DNA of 64,000 nt from positions 186,001-250,000 of the forward strand of contig NZ_PGFV01000003.1 of assembly GCF_021023135.1 (NCBI RefSeq), given 5' to 3'. Positions 19,998-27,714 of this stretch are shown here, one piece after another (position 1 is the first letter of the stretch; every line of letters begins with the position of its first letter). The DNA is from Brevibacterium sp. CCUG 69071 (GTDB lineage: Bacteria; Actinomycetota; Actinomycetes; Actinomycetales; Brevibacteriaceae). Made by a program: the position numbers and the translations under genes. The notes below the pieces were generated by a model. That model made no database searches. It saw nothing but the letters and a program-made list of their open reading frames with translations, and had not been told where the DNA came from.

Positions 19998-21043
19998 CAG
20001 CTGAACTGCGGAACCACCTCGGCGATGAACAGCTCGAGCGAGGCCTTCTTCTCCTCGAAGCTCAGCGCATTGTCCGACCAGAAGCTGTACTCGTCGTAGC
20101 CGAGCTCTTCGTAGTGACGGATCCGCTCGGTCACCTCGGCGGGGGTGCCGATCATCGCAGACTTGTGCAGGGCCTCGAGCTCGAACTCGGGACGGTCGGC
20201 GAACTTCTCCTCCGGTGTGGGGTCGAGGAAGCCGTCGACGGGATCCTTCTTCCCGAAGGCCCAGGATGAGAACGTCCGGTAGTACTTGTTCACCCCGGCC
20301 GCGCCGACCTTCCAGCCCTCCGAATCCTCCGGCGAGTGCAGGTAGGTGTGGCGCAGCACCATGATCTCGGGGCGCTTCTCGATCTCTGGGTGGGCCGCGA
20401 CTGCGGTGTTGAACTTGTTCATCAGGTCCTCGACCTCACGGTCGTCCTTCATCAGCGGGGTGACCTGGACATTGCAGCCGTTGGCGACGGCGAAGTCATG
20501 GGTCTCGGGACTGCGTGCGGCCAACCAGATCGGCGGCGTCGGGGTCTGCACCGGCTTCGGCACGGCCGTCGAGACCGGGAACTGCCAGTGCTTGCCCTCA
20601 TGGGCATAGTCACCCTGGAGGAGCTTCTGCATGGCCGGGACGAGTTCGCGCAGCTGCTCCCCGCCGTCGGCGGCGGGCATTCCGCCTGCCAGCCGGTCGA
20701 ACTCGAACTGATAGGCGCCGCGGGCGATGCCCACCTCGGCGCGGCCGCCGCTGATGACGTCGAGCAGGGCGACCTCTCCGGCCGCCCGCACGGGATGCCA
20801 GAACGGGGCGATGATGGTTCCCGAGCCCAGCCGGATCGTCGAGGTCTGGGAAGCCAGGTAGGCCAGCTGCGGCATCGGGCTCGGTGAGGAGACGTACTCC
20901 ATCGAGTGGTGTTCGCCGATCCAGACGGTGCCGAAGCCGCCGGCCTCGGCGATCTTGACGAGTTCGACGAGATTCTGCCAATGCTGTTCGTGACTGATCG
21001 AATCGTCCCAGCGTTCCATGTGCAGGAAGAGTGAAAAGCGCAT
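19997..21043 (-). CDS. LLM-class flavin-dependent monooxygenase
   Basis: A 348-residue bacterial-luciferase-like TIM-barrel protein that uses reduced flavin from a partner reductase. Family features are MRFSLFLHMERW at the start, the GFGTVWIGEHHSMEY segment, LGSGTIIAPFWHPVRAAGEVALLD and GRAEVGIARGAY. The ATG at 21043 has GGAG 7 nt upstream. It is the last gene of the minus-strand operon 24794-19997, 58 nt after the tautomerase with a hairpin between them. The flavin reductase at 24936 is the probable partner. By analogy with RutA-type systems it may open a ring or cleave a C-N bond; the substrate is unknown. Confidence 0.9.
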   Translation of the reverse strand: MRFSLFLHMERWDDSISHEQHWQNLVELVKIAEAGGFGTVWIGEHHSMEYVSSPSPMPQLAYLASQTSTIRLGSGTIIAPFWHPVRAAGEVALLDVISGGRAEVGIARGAYQFEFDRLAGGMPAADGGEQLRELVPAMQKLLQGDYAHEGKHWQFPVSTAVPKPVQTPTPPIWLAARSPETHDFAVANGCNVQVTPLMKDDREVEDLMNKFNTAVAAHPEIEKRPEIMVLRHTYLHSPEDSEGWKVGAAGVNKYYRTFSSWAFGKKDPVDGFLDPTPEEKFADRPEFELEALHKSAMIGTPAEVTERIRHYEELGYDEYSFWSDNALSFEEKKASLELFIAEVVPQFS

Positions 21044-21078
21044 GATGTACTCCTTTGATCTCAAGCTTTCGTGGTGTT

Positions 21079-21096
21079 CCGAGCGCGTGCGCTCGG
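21079..21096 (-). other. Intra-operon hairpin
   Basis: CCGAGCGC-GT-GCGCTCGG is a perfect 8-bp stem between the tautomerase stop (21102) and the monooxygenase start (21043). It could stabilise the upstream mRNA or lower read-through into the monooxygenase gene. Confidence 0.5.
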
Positions 21097-21101
21097 TTAT
21101 C

Positions 21102-21299
21102 TCAGTTGGTGTCTTCGCGTTCGGTGATCGTCGTGTTCGTCCGGGACCAGAGGTCCTTCTCGACCTCACGGACGATGACGGTGATGTTCTCGTCGGCGGC
21201 TCCGGTCGTCGCCGCTGCCGCCTCGTGGACGCCTTTCATCAGCGCCCGCAGCTGTTCGGGAGTCCGTCCCCGCGCGATCGAGATGTCGATGAGCGGCAT
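21102..21299 (-). CDS. 4-oxalocrotonate tautomerase-like small protein
   Basis: A 65-residue protein starting MPLIDISIARGRTPEQ, the pattern of the 4-OT tautomerase family, in which Pro-1 becomes the catalytic base after Met removal. Arg 11 is at a position usually used for substrate binding. It starts 4 nt after the aldehyde dehydrogenase stop (ending 21304), so it is part of that operon. It may interconvert enol and keto forms of a ring-opened intermediate. Confidence 0.88.
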   Translation of the reverse strand: MPLIDISIARGRTPEQLRALMKGVHEAAAATTGAADENITVIVREVEKDLWSRTNTTITEREDTN

Positions 21300-21303
21300 G
21301 GAA

Positions 21304-22785
21304 TCAGCGCCCCAGCACGAAGGGGTCGGCGACCGGACCTTCGTCGGTGTTGATCCACACGCTCTTGAGCCGCGTGTATTCGTGCATCGATTCGAGTCCG
21401 TGTTCGATGCCCACACCCGAGTTCTTGAAGCCCTGCCGTGGGGACATCGGCGACATCGCCCGGTACATGTTGATCCACACGGTGCCGGCGTCAAGGCACT
21501 GGGACATCCGCATTCCGCGGGCCAGATTCTGCGTCCACACTCCGGCGGCCAGCCCGTATTCGGTGTCGTTGGCCAGGCCGAGGACCTCATCCTCGGTATC
21601 GAAGGGCATGATCGCCGCGACAGGCCCGAAGATCTCCTCCTGGCAGATCCGCATGTCGTTCGTCGTCTCCGTGAGCACGGTCGGTTCGAAGAAGTACCCC
21701 GGCAGGCCGACCTCGGGTCGCCGACCTCCGAAGGCGATCCGTCCTCCTTCGCCCTCGCCGAGGCGGACGTATTCCTCTACCTTGTCCCGCTGAGAGGCGA
21801 AGGCGAGCGGTCCGAGCTCGGTGTCCTCGGCCATCGGATCGCCGATGACGATCGAGGCCGCCCGTGCCGTGACTTTCTCGAGGAGTTCCTCGTAGGCACC
21901 ACGCTGGACGAAGACCCGGGACCCGGCGATGCAGGTCTGCCCGGCCGCCGCGAAGATGCCGGCGATGACACCCATCGCCGCATTGTCCACGTTCGCGTCG
22001 TCGAAGACGATGTTCGGGGACTTGCCTCCCAGCTCGAGCGTCGAGCCGATGAAGCGACCGGCCGCGGACCGGGCGATGGCCGATCCGGTCCGCGTCGAAC
22101 CGGTGAAGGAGATCTTCGCGAGCTGCGGCGCATCGACGAGTGCCTGCCCCGCCTCGGCGCCGAGGCCGGTGACGACGTTGACCGCACCGGCGGGGAATCC
22201 GGCTTCATAGGCGAGTTCGGCCAGGCGCAGGATCGTCCGCGAGGTGTATTCGCTGGGTTTGACGACCGTGGTGTTGCCGGCGGCCAGGGCCGGGGCGAGC
22301 TTCGAGATCGTCAGCGTCATCGGGGAGTTCCACGGGGTGATGAGACCGACCACGCCAAGGGGCTCACGTTGGGTGAAGTTGATGACCTCGGGCGAGTTCG
22401 TGGGGATCTGGGACCCCTGGACCTTGTCGGACAGGCCGGCGTAGTAGTAGAGGTATTCGGGCAGTCCCTTGAGCTGTCCGTTCATCTCGCGCAGCAGCTT
22501 GCCGTTGTCTTCGCTCTCGAATCGGGCGAGCTCCGCGGCGTTCTCCCCGATGAGGTCGCCGAACCGACGCAGCAGGTGTCCGCGCTGCGTCGGGGTGGTG
22601 CGCTGCCAGGCCGAGGACTCGAAGGTCGACTGCGCCGCGTCGACGGCCCTGGCCACATCGGCTGCGGTGCCGCGGGCGAAGGTGTAGAGGGTCTCGAGGG
22701 TGGCGGGGTTCGTGCTCTCGAGGTAGTCCCCGTCGGCGGGGGCACGATGGCCTCCCGCGATGAAATGGTCGAGTCGCACAGTCAT
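21304..22785 (-). CDS. Aldehyde dehydrogenase family protein
   Basis: A 493-residue NAD(P)-dependent aldehyde dehydrogenase. Oxyanion Asn in LITPWNSPMT, Lys in TTVVKPSEYT, FTGSTRTG, catalytic Glu in LELGGKSPN and nucleophilic Cys in AAGQTCIAGSRV are present. The ATG overlaps the stop of the alpha/beta hydrolase gene (ATGA). In this operon it likely oxidises a semialdehyde made after ring or chain cleavage by the monooxygenase. The exact substrate class (for example hydroxymuconic or formamido aldehydes) cannot be fixed from sequence. Confidence 0.92.
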   Translation of the reverse strand: MTVRLDHFIAGGHRAPADGDYLESTNPATLETLYTFARGTAADVARAVDAAQSTFESSAWQRTTPTQRGHLLRRFGDLIGENAAELARFESEDNGKLLREMNGQLKGLPEYLYYYAGLSDKVQGSQIPTNSPEVINFTQREPLGVVGLITPWNSPMTLTISKLAPALAAGNTTVVKPSEYTSRTILRLAELAYEAGFPAGAVNVVTGLGAEAGQALVDAPQLAKISFTGSTRTGSAIARSAAGRFIGSTLELGGKSPNIVFDDANVDNAAMGVIAGIFAAAGQTCIAGSRVFVQRGAYEELLEKVTARAASIVIGDPMAEDTELGPLAFASQRDKVEEYVRLGEGEGGRIAFGGRRPEVGLPGYFFEPTVLTETTNDMRICQEEIFGPVAAIMPFDTEDEVLGLANDTEYGLAAGVWTQNLARGMRMSQCLDAGTVWINMYRAMSPMSPRQGFKNSGVGIEHGLESMHEYTRLKSVWINTDEGPVADPFVLGR

Positions 22786-23525
22786 CGTCGACTCCCTTCT
22801 GTGGTGTGAAACAGTTCTGTGAGGTGCTCGGCGAGCGCCTCGGGGTGCGTCATGGGCAGCATGTGTCGGGCTTCGGGGACGATGACGACCCGGCAGTCGG
22901 GGATCCGCTCGGCCAGGCGTCGGCTCATCTCCGGCGTCGAGCCCGGATCGCGCTGACCTGTGATCGCCAGGGTGGGGGCCGTGATCGAGCCCAGCTCCGG
23001 TTCGAGCTCACGGTCTCCGGTGGCGAAGACGGCATAGGCATGGCGGTAGGAGTCCCGGTCGTTGGCCGCGAGGACCTTCCGGGTCTCGTCCCGCAGTTCG
23101 GCGGTCTCCGTGCCGTCCGGGAACCAGCGATCGAGCGCCCGGTCCATGCTGCCGGTGAAATCGTTGGCCGCTCCCTCGAGGCGTTGGCCGACCGCCGCCG
23201 CTTCCTCCGGGGTGCGGGCGCACACGGAGCTCACGCAGGTCAGCGTCCGCACCCGTTCGGGGCTGGCGATCGCAATGTGCTCGGCGATCAGCGATCCCAG
23301 GGAGAACCCGACGAGGTGGACGGGTCCGGCAGGGATCCTCGAGACCACGTCCGCAGCCATCTCCGTGAGGCTCGTCGGTGCCTTCAACGCCGGCTGGCAT
23401 CCGTGGCCGGGCAGGTCGATCGCCGAGGTGGGCCCGGCCAACCGTGCTTCGAGGCGCGTCCAGACGGTGCGGTCGAGCCCCACCCCGTGGAGCAGCACGA
23501 CGGGGACGTCTTCGTCATCCGACAT
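22782..23525 (-). CDS. Alpha/beta hydrolase
   Basis: A 247-residue alpha/beta-hydrolase. The oxyanion loop LLHGVGLDRTVW, the nucleophile elbow GFSLGS, the acid Asp in ITGQRDPGS and the His in PEARHMLP complete the triad. The size and layout fit enol-lactonase or carbamate/amide hydrolases of ring-cleavage pathways (RutD, PcaD, MhpC types). It lies 13 nt downstream of the second DUF1185 gene and overlaps the aldehyde dehydrogenase. Confidence 0.9.
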   Translation of the reverse strand: MSDDEDVPVVLLHGVGLDRTVWTRLEARLAGPTSAIDLPGHGCQPALKAPTSLTEMAADVVSRIPAGPVHLVGFSLGSLIAEHIAIASPERVRTLTCVSSVCARTPEEAAAVGQRLEGAANDFTGSMDRALDRWFPDGTETAELRDETRKVLAANDRDSYRHAYAVFATGDRELEPELGSITAPTLAITGQRDPGSTPEMSRRLAERIPDCRVVIVPEARHMLPMTHPEALAEHLTELFHTTEGSRR

Positions 23526-23538
23526 GTCTGCCTCGCTC

Positions 23539-24090
23539 CTACTTGTCTGCGGTCAGCGGGGCCAGGCGCTGCTGCGGTCGGCCACCGGTCGAACCTGCCA
23601 GCGCGATGAGGATCTCATCGGCATGAGGCGCGTCGGCGACCCGCCATTCGAAGGTCTGGTGGTGCGAGCGGATCGTGGCATCGGTGAAGTGCTTGAGCGG
23701 GATGTCGAAGACCGCTCCAGCCTCGCCGCGCTTCTCGACGGCGGGCAGCAGGGTGGAGGCCTGCGCGGCGTCGCGGAAGTGGTTGCCGAATTTGAGAGTG
23801 TGGATGAGAGCCGAACCGTGCTCGATCTCCCCGTCGAGACCGACGATCGCGGCCTTGCCGTAGGCTTCGAGGCTGCCGCCGAGCGCGGTCATCACGCGCG
23901 GGGCGAGCTCGGCGCCGAGGGCGCTGGCGGTCGCTTCGATGCCGGGGCCGAGGTCGTCGACGAAGCCCTGGCCGTGCCACGGGTTCTCGATGACGGCCGC
24001 GACCGCGGCGATGGTGATGACGGGGTCGGTCTTCCGGCCGCCTTCGGCGAGGACCTCTTCGACGACGGTGGTGAGTTTGCGGATCTTCAT
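23539..24090 (-). CDS. Amino acid synthesis (DUF1185/PF06684) family protein, short copy
   Basis: A 183-residue protein of the DUF1185 family, known structurally to have a chorismate-mutase-like fold but with no established reaction. Typical family segments are ENPWHGQGFVDDL, YGKAAIVGLDGEIEHGSALIHT and a C-terminal HHQTFEWRVADAPHADEILI. The ATG overlaps the stop of its larger paralogue upstream (ATGA), so the two are made together and may form a hetero-oligomer. Confidence 0.85.
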   Translation of the reverse strand: MKIRKLTTVVEEVLAEGGRKTDPVITIAAVAAVIENPWHGQGFVDDLGPGIEATASALGAELAPRVMTALGGSLEAYGKAAIVGLDGEIEHGSALIHTLKFGNHFRDAAQASTLLPAVEKRGEAGAVFDIPLKHFTDATIRSHHQTFEWRVADAPHADEILIALAGSTGGRPQQRLAPLTADK

Positions 24091-24794
24091 TTGACGAGTC
24101 CTTTCAGGATTTCGGTGGTGACTGTTCCGTCGGTTCTGCGGTCGCCGATGCGGGCGAACGGCCTGGGACCTGTCGCTGCGGCGGCGATGACGCAGATCTC
24201 GTCGGCACGCGGTGAGTCCGAGAGATGGACGTCGATTGTCTGGTAGTGGTCGCGCGAGGTGGCATGGGTCTTGTGCCACATCGGCACGCGGATGGACGTC
24301 GACGGACCCGAGCGGCCGTCGGCGAAGCAGATGACCGATGTGCCCTCGAGCATTTCGCGCACGATGTTGCCGAAGTACGGGGTGTGGATGAGCGCCCCGG
24401 CGTGCTCGATCTCGCCGCCGACTCCGACGACGGCGCCCTTGCCGAAGGCTTCGACGTTCTCGGCCGACCCCAGGGTCGAGAGCAGCCGGTCGGTGAGCAC
24501 CTTGGCCAGCACCGGAGCGATCATCTCGGTCGCCGGTCCCAGGTCGCTGTAAGGGTCGACGTCGCTGTGCTGGTCGATGTCGATCCACGGGTTTCGCAGG
24601 ACGGCGACGGCTGCCGCCTGCTGAAGCGGTCGGCTCAGGGCAACGCCCGCCTCGGCGAGGATCTCCTCCCGGTGGGTCGTGATGGTGCGGACGCCGAGTC
24701 GCTGCGCCAGCTCTTCGAAGTCGGCGGGAAGTTCGTCGAACTCGCCGAGGTGGTCGATGCGGTGCTGCTGCCCGTCTGCGGTGGTCGTGCTCAT
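24087..24794 (-). CDS. Amino acid synthesis (DUF1185/PF06684) family protein, long copy
   Basis: A 235-residue paralogue of the next gene with an extra N-terminal segment of about 40 residues (EELAQRLGVRTITTHREEIL follows it). Shared family positions: RNPWIDI, FGKGAVVGVGGEIEHAGALIHT and HYQTIDVHLSDSPRADEICV. ATG 24794 is chosen because an upstream in-frame ATG at 24839 lies in the promoter. It is the first structural gene of the operon, and its ATG overlaps the stop of a 9-codon leader reading frame. The role is unknown; the pairing suggests a heteromeric enzyme acting on a ring-cleavage product. Confidence 0.85.
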   Translation of the reverse strand: MSTTTADGQQHRIDHLGEFDELPADFEELAQRLGVRTITTHREEILAEAGVALSRPLQQAAAVAVLRNPWIDIDQHSDVDPYSDLGPATEMIAPVLAKVLTDRLLSTLGSAENVEAFGKGAVVGVGGEIEHAGALIHTPYFGNIVREMLEGTSVICFADGRSGPSTSIRVPMWHKTHATSRDHYQTIDVHLSDSPRADEICVIAAAATGPRPFARIGDRRTDGTVTTEILKGLVK

Positions 24795-24820
24795 CGTGTC
24801 AAAACTCCAGTCTGTTGCAT
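24791..24820 (-). CDS. Possible 9-residue leader peptide (leaderless)
   Basis: A reading frame MQQTGVLTR starts at ATG 24820, 6 nt after the -10 box, and ends in a TGA that overlaps the ATG of the DUF1185 gene (ATGA). If the transcript begins at this ATG, ribosomes would load on the leader and pass to the main gene by coupling; GGAG inside it can also serve as the Shine-Dalgarno. It may be only a by-product of the operator sequence. Confidence 0.3.
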   Translation of the reverse strand: MQQTGVLTR

Positions 24821-24856
24821 ACAAGGAATCTACTTGCATGCAAAGATGAAAGTCAA
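24815..24856 (-). promoter_or_regulatory. Operon promoter with two GntR operators
   Basis: On the minus strand: -35 TTGACT (24856-24851), 18-bp spacer, -10 TAGATT (24832-24827), start near 24820. TTGCATGCAA (24834-24843) lies in the spacer and TTGCATACAA (24815-24824) at the start point. The spacer site repeats the architecture of the gntR promoter, which supports repression by the GntR protein at 19253. Confidence 0.7.
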
Positions 24857-24898
24857 TAGTCCGGATAATCGCCGATAAATCACGTCATTGCGGGACTA

Positions 24899-24941
24899 TT
24901 GACTAATGCATCACAGTGATCCTACGATCTCTAGTATGCAA
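24899..24941 (+). promoter_or_regulatory. Leaderless promoter of the flavin reductase fusion gene
   Basis: -35 TTGACT (24899-24904), 18-bp spacer, -10 TACGAT (24923-24928), 7 nt, then ATG at 24936. GTATGCAA (24934-24941), a GntR half-site, straddles the start point, and ATGCAT (24906-24911) is in the spacer. Confidence 0.65.
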
Positions 24942-25910
24942 CAGAGCACAGAAGCACGTCCTTACGACGACGTGAAGACGACCATCACCGAAACCTGGCG
25001 CGAAGCATGGGACACCGGCACCACCGATGCCCTCGATTCCCTCTTCGCCCACGACTATGTGCGCGTATCCGCGAACTCCGGCAAGGAGAGAAGCGCCGCG
25101 GAGACCAAGACCGAGATCAGCGATATCCGCGCGGCCTTCCCCGATCTCACCACCACGGTCGACCGGATCCTCATCGAAGGCGACCAGGGCGCGATCTACT
25201 GGCACTCGACGGGAACATTCACCCAACCGCTCAACGACGTTCCGCCCACCGGCCAGTCGGTGACGACCCACGGCTCCAACCTCATCACCATCACTGACGG
25301 GCGCATCAGCCGCGAAGAGGTGACCTGGGACGCCCACGAGCTGCTCGCCGACCTGGGCCTGAAGTCTCTGTCCTCGGCATTCGAGTCCTATCCCGAGGAT
25401 GTGGTCACCGACGATCTCTCCGGCGAACCCTCCGCAGAGTCCCTCAAGGCCTTCAACCGTCAGTTCATCACCGGTGTCACGGTGGTGACCACGACGGACG
25501 AGGACGGGAAGCCGCGTGGGCTGGCGGTGAACTCCTACAATTCGATCTCGCTCGATCCCCCGCTCGTCCTCGTGTGCGTGCAGAAGACCTCCTCGACCTA
25601 TCCCGCGCTCTTCCGCTCGACCCACATGGGCATCAACATCATGAGCCGCAATCAGAGGCAGACCATCGGCACCTTCGCCTCGAAGGCGGCGGACAAGTTC
25701 GCCGAACTCGTCTGGCACAGCGGCGCCCACGGTTCACCGCTCATCGATGACTCCGCGGCCTCGATCGAGGTCGAGATCAAGGAGCGGTTCCAAGCGCTGA
25801 CACACACCGTGTTCATCGGTCGGGTGCGCAGCGCAGAGGCCTCGGAGGACGAACCGATGATCTACAAGGCCGGAAAGTTCTTCGACAGCCAGGACCTCAC
25901 CGCATTGTGA
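24936..25910 (+). CDS. SnoaL-like/flavin reductase fusion protein
   Basis: A 324-residue protein with two domains. Residues about 10-130 are an NTF2/SnoaL-type fold (ETWREAWDTGTTDALDSLF, TGQSVTTHGSNLITITDGRISRE). Residues about 165-324 are a flavin-reductase-like FMN-binding domain (FNRQFITGVTVVTT, NSYNSISLDPPLVLVCV, FASKAADKFAEL). The ATG at 24936 is 7 nt after a TACGAT -10 box, so the gene is probably leaderless; ATG 24906 would lie in the promoter. It is divergent from the monooxygenase operon under the same GntR sites and is the likely source of reduced flavin for it. Confidence 0.88.
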   Translation: MQQSTEARPYDDVKTTITETWREAWDTGTTDALDSLFAHDYVRVSANSGKERSAAETKTEISDIRAAFPDLTTTVDRILIEGDQGAIYWHSTGTFTQPLNDVPPTGQSVTTHGSNLITITDGRISREEVTWDAHELLADLGLKSLSSAFESYPEDVVTDDLSGEPSAESLKAFNRQFITGVTVVTTTDEDGKPRGLAVNSYNSISLDPPLVLVCVQKTSSTYPALFRSTHMGINIMSRNQRQTIGTFASKAADKFAELVWHSGAHGSPLIDDSAASIEVEIKERFQALTHTVFIGRVRSAEASEDEPMIYKAGKFFDSQDLTAL

Positions 25911-25914
25911 CGTC

Positions 25915-25948
25915 GAGGCTCCGCGAACGACCGTGTTCGCGGAGCCTC
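25915..25948 (+). terminator. Terminator after the flavin reductase fusion gene
   Basis: GAGGCTCCGCGAAC and GTTCGCGGAGCCTC form a perfect 14-bp stem with a 6-nt loop, starting 5 nt after the stop codon. Confidence 0.75.
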
Positions 25949-26073
25949 GTTCGCCGTCATTTCCCAAGCCATAGCCGCGTGCTGAATAATTGCCGCCGAT
26001 GAAGCTCGGTATTTCCTCCCACGATCCCCCCTTTACTGCGTCACAGTGCACCCACCTACATTTGGAGACAACG

Positions 26074-27663
26074 ATGTCGATGTCAGAAGACCTAGAGACA
26101 GAACCAAGCGCTGCCAAGCCTGACACAGGCGGTCGCTCCGTCCGTTCGATCGGAAGGGTCTTCCTCTGGTCGGTCGGGTTTGTGATTGCATTCGTCCTGT
26201 GGGCGGCATTGTCTCCTGGCAGCCTCGGCGCGATCATGACCTCTGCGATGGACTCCGTCGCTTCGGGGATCGGGTGGATCTATCTGGTCGTTCCTTTCGC
26301 GGCGATCGTCATGCTCGTGTGGTTCGCAGCGAGTCGGTTCGGTCGCATTCGACTGGGTTCAGAAGACTCTCGACCCGAATACAGCACCATCACGTGGCTG
26401 GCGATGATCCTGGCTGCAGTGATGGGAATCGGCCTCGTCAGCTATGGCGTCGCCGAACCGATGTCGCATTTCATGGTTCCGCCTCACGGCTTGGCAGAGC
26501 CCGAAACCATGGATGCTGCGATTCGCGCGATGCAGTTCTCCTATCTCGACTGGGGTTTCCAAGCCTGGGCAATCTTCGGCGTATTCGGTCTGGCCATCGG
26601 CTACTCGACTCATCGCAAGGGTCGGCCGGCCCTTGTCTCTGCGATGCTGCGTCCGGTGCTCGGCCGCTTCGTCGACGGCTGGGTGGGCAACTTCATCGAC
26701 ATCCTCACCATCATCGCCACTCTGTTCGGCACCACGACATCACTCGGACTCGGCGCCTCTCAGATCGGAGAAGGACTCAACACTGTCTTCGGCATCGATT
26801 CCACCATCGTCTTGCAGATCATCGTGATCGCAGTGCTGACACTGCTCTTCACCGGGTCAGCACTGACAGGAGTGAGCCGAGGAATCAAATACATCTCTCA
26901 GATCACCTTGACGATGGCGACGATCCTCGGATTGTTCGTCTTCATCACCGGGCCCAGCGGCTTCGTCTCCAATCTGTTCGTCCGCTCCATCGGGTCGTTC
27001 GCCGGAGACTTTCTGCAGCTGAGCTTCATGACCCCGTCCAGCGCTGAAGACAGCGAATGGATGCTCGGCTGGACCTACTTCATGATGGCGTGGTGGCTGT
27101 CATGGAGCGCCTTCGTCGGCATCTTCCTGGCCAAGATCTCCAAGGGCCGCACAATTCGCCAGTTCGTCGCCGGCGTCCTCCTCGTTCCCAGTGCCGTGTT
27201 CTTCCTGTGGTTCACCATCATGGGAGGTTCTGCGATCAAGCTCGACATGGACGGAGCTTCGATCGGTCAGGCCACTCAGGACAATCTGGACACGGCCTTC
27301 TTCAGCCTTCTCGGTCAGCTGCCGATGTCGTCGCTGTCCTCGATCTTCACAATCCTGATGGTCATTCTGTTCTTCGTCTCCTCCGCCGACTCAAACACCT
27401 TCGTCCTGAGTTCACTCTCATCGCGAGGATCATTCGAGCCGCGCCGACCAGTCATCGCCACCTGGGGAATCCTCACCGGTGCCAGCGCTGTCGTCCTGCT
27501 GCTGCTCGGGGGACTTCAGGCACTGCAGCAAGCGGCGATGCTTTCAGCCGTGCCGTTCACGGCAATCGTCATCGTTCTCGGAATCGCACTGATCAAAGAG
27601 CTGCGCACTGATCATCAGGTCGTCGACGAGATCACCCGCGAGCGACGGATCCTCGGACTCTGA
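26074..27663 (+). CDS. BCCT family transporter (betaine/carnitine/choline type)
   Basis: A 529-residue carrier with about 12 membrane helices. GIGLVSYGVAEP and the signature region YFMMAWWLSWSAFVGIFLAKISKGRTIRQF are the BCCT hallmarks. The ATG at 26074 has TTTGGAGA upstream; a longer upstream reading has no such signal. It imports quaternary or related ammonium compounds with Na+ or H+. It could supply betaine to the gbcAB pathway 10 kb away or serve the neighbouring GntR cluster; it is separated from the latter by a terminator. The extended acidic and basic tails of osmoregulated BetP are not evident. Confidence 0.92.
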   Translation: MSMSEDLETEPSAAKPDTGGRSVRSIGRVFLWSVGFVIAFVLWAALSPGSLGAIMTSAMDSVASGIGWIYLVVPFAAIVMLVWFAASRFGRIRLGSEDSRPEYSTITWLAMILAAVMGIGLVSYGVAEPMSHFMVPPHGLAEPETMDAAIRAMQFSYLDWGFQAWAIFGVFGLAIGYSTHRKGRPALVSAMLRPVLGRFVDGWVGNFIDILTIIATLFGTTTSLGLGASQIGEGLNTVFGIDSTIVLQIIVIAVLTLLFTGSALTGVSRGIKYISQITLTMATILGLFVFITGPSGFVSNLFVRSIGSFAGDFLQLSFMTPSSAEDSEWMLGWTYFMMAWWLSWSAFVGIFLAKISKGRTIRQFVAGVLLVPSAVFFLWFTIMGGSAIKLDMDGASIGQATQDNLDTAFFSLLGQLPMSSLSSIFTILMVILFFVSSADSNTFVLSSLSSRGSFEPRRPVIATWGILTGASAVVLLLLGGLQALQQAAMLSAVPFTAIVIVLGIALIKELRTDHQVVDEITRERRILGL

Positions 27664-27714
27664 ACTCGGGCTGAAGGCCGGCAGCTCTTCACCGACCCCA
27701 AGGCGCCCTTCCCC

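Noticed and set aside
21055..22809. A 584-codon plus-strand frame opposite the aldehyde dehydrogenase
   Set aside because: Antisense shadow of a complete, motif-bearing aldehyde dehydrogenase; composition is Arg/Gly/Asp-rich without a fold pattern.
19997..25910. Assigning the cluster to pyridine or pyrimidine degradation
   Set aside because: The enzyme classes are compatible, but no diagnostic ring-specific enzyme or substrate motif can be read from sequence alone.
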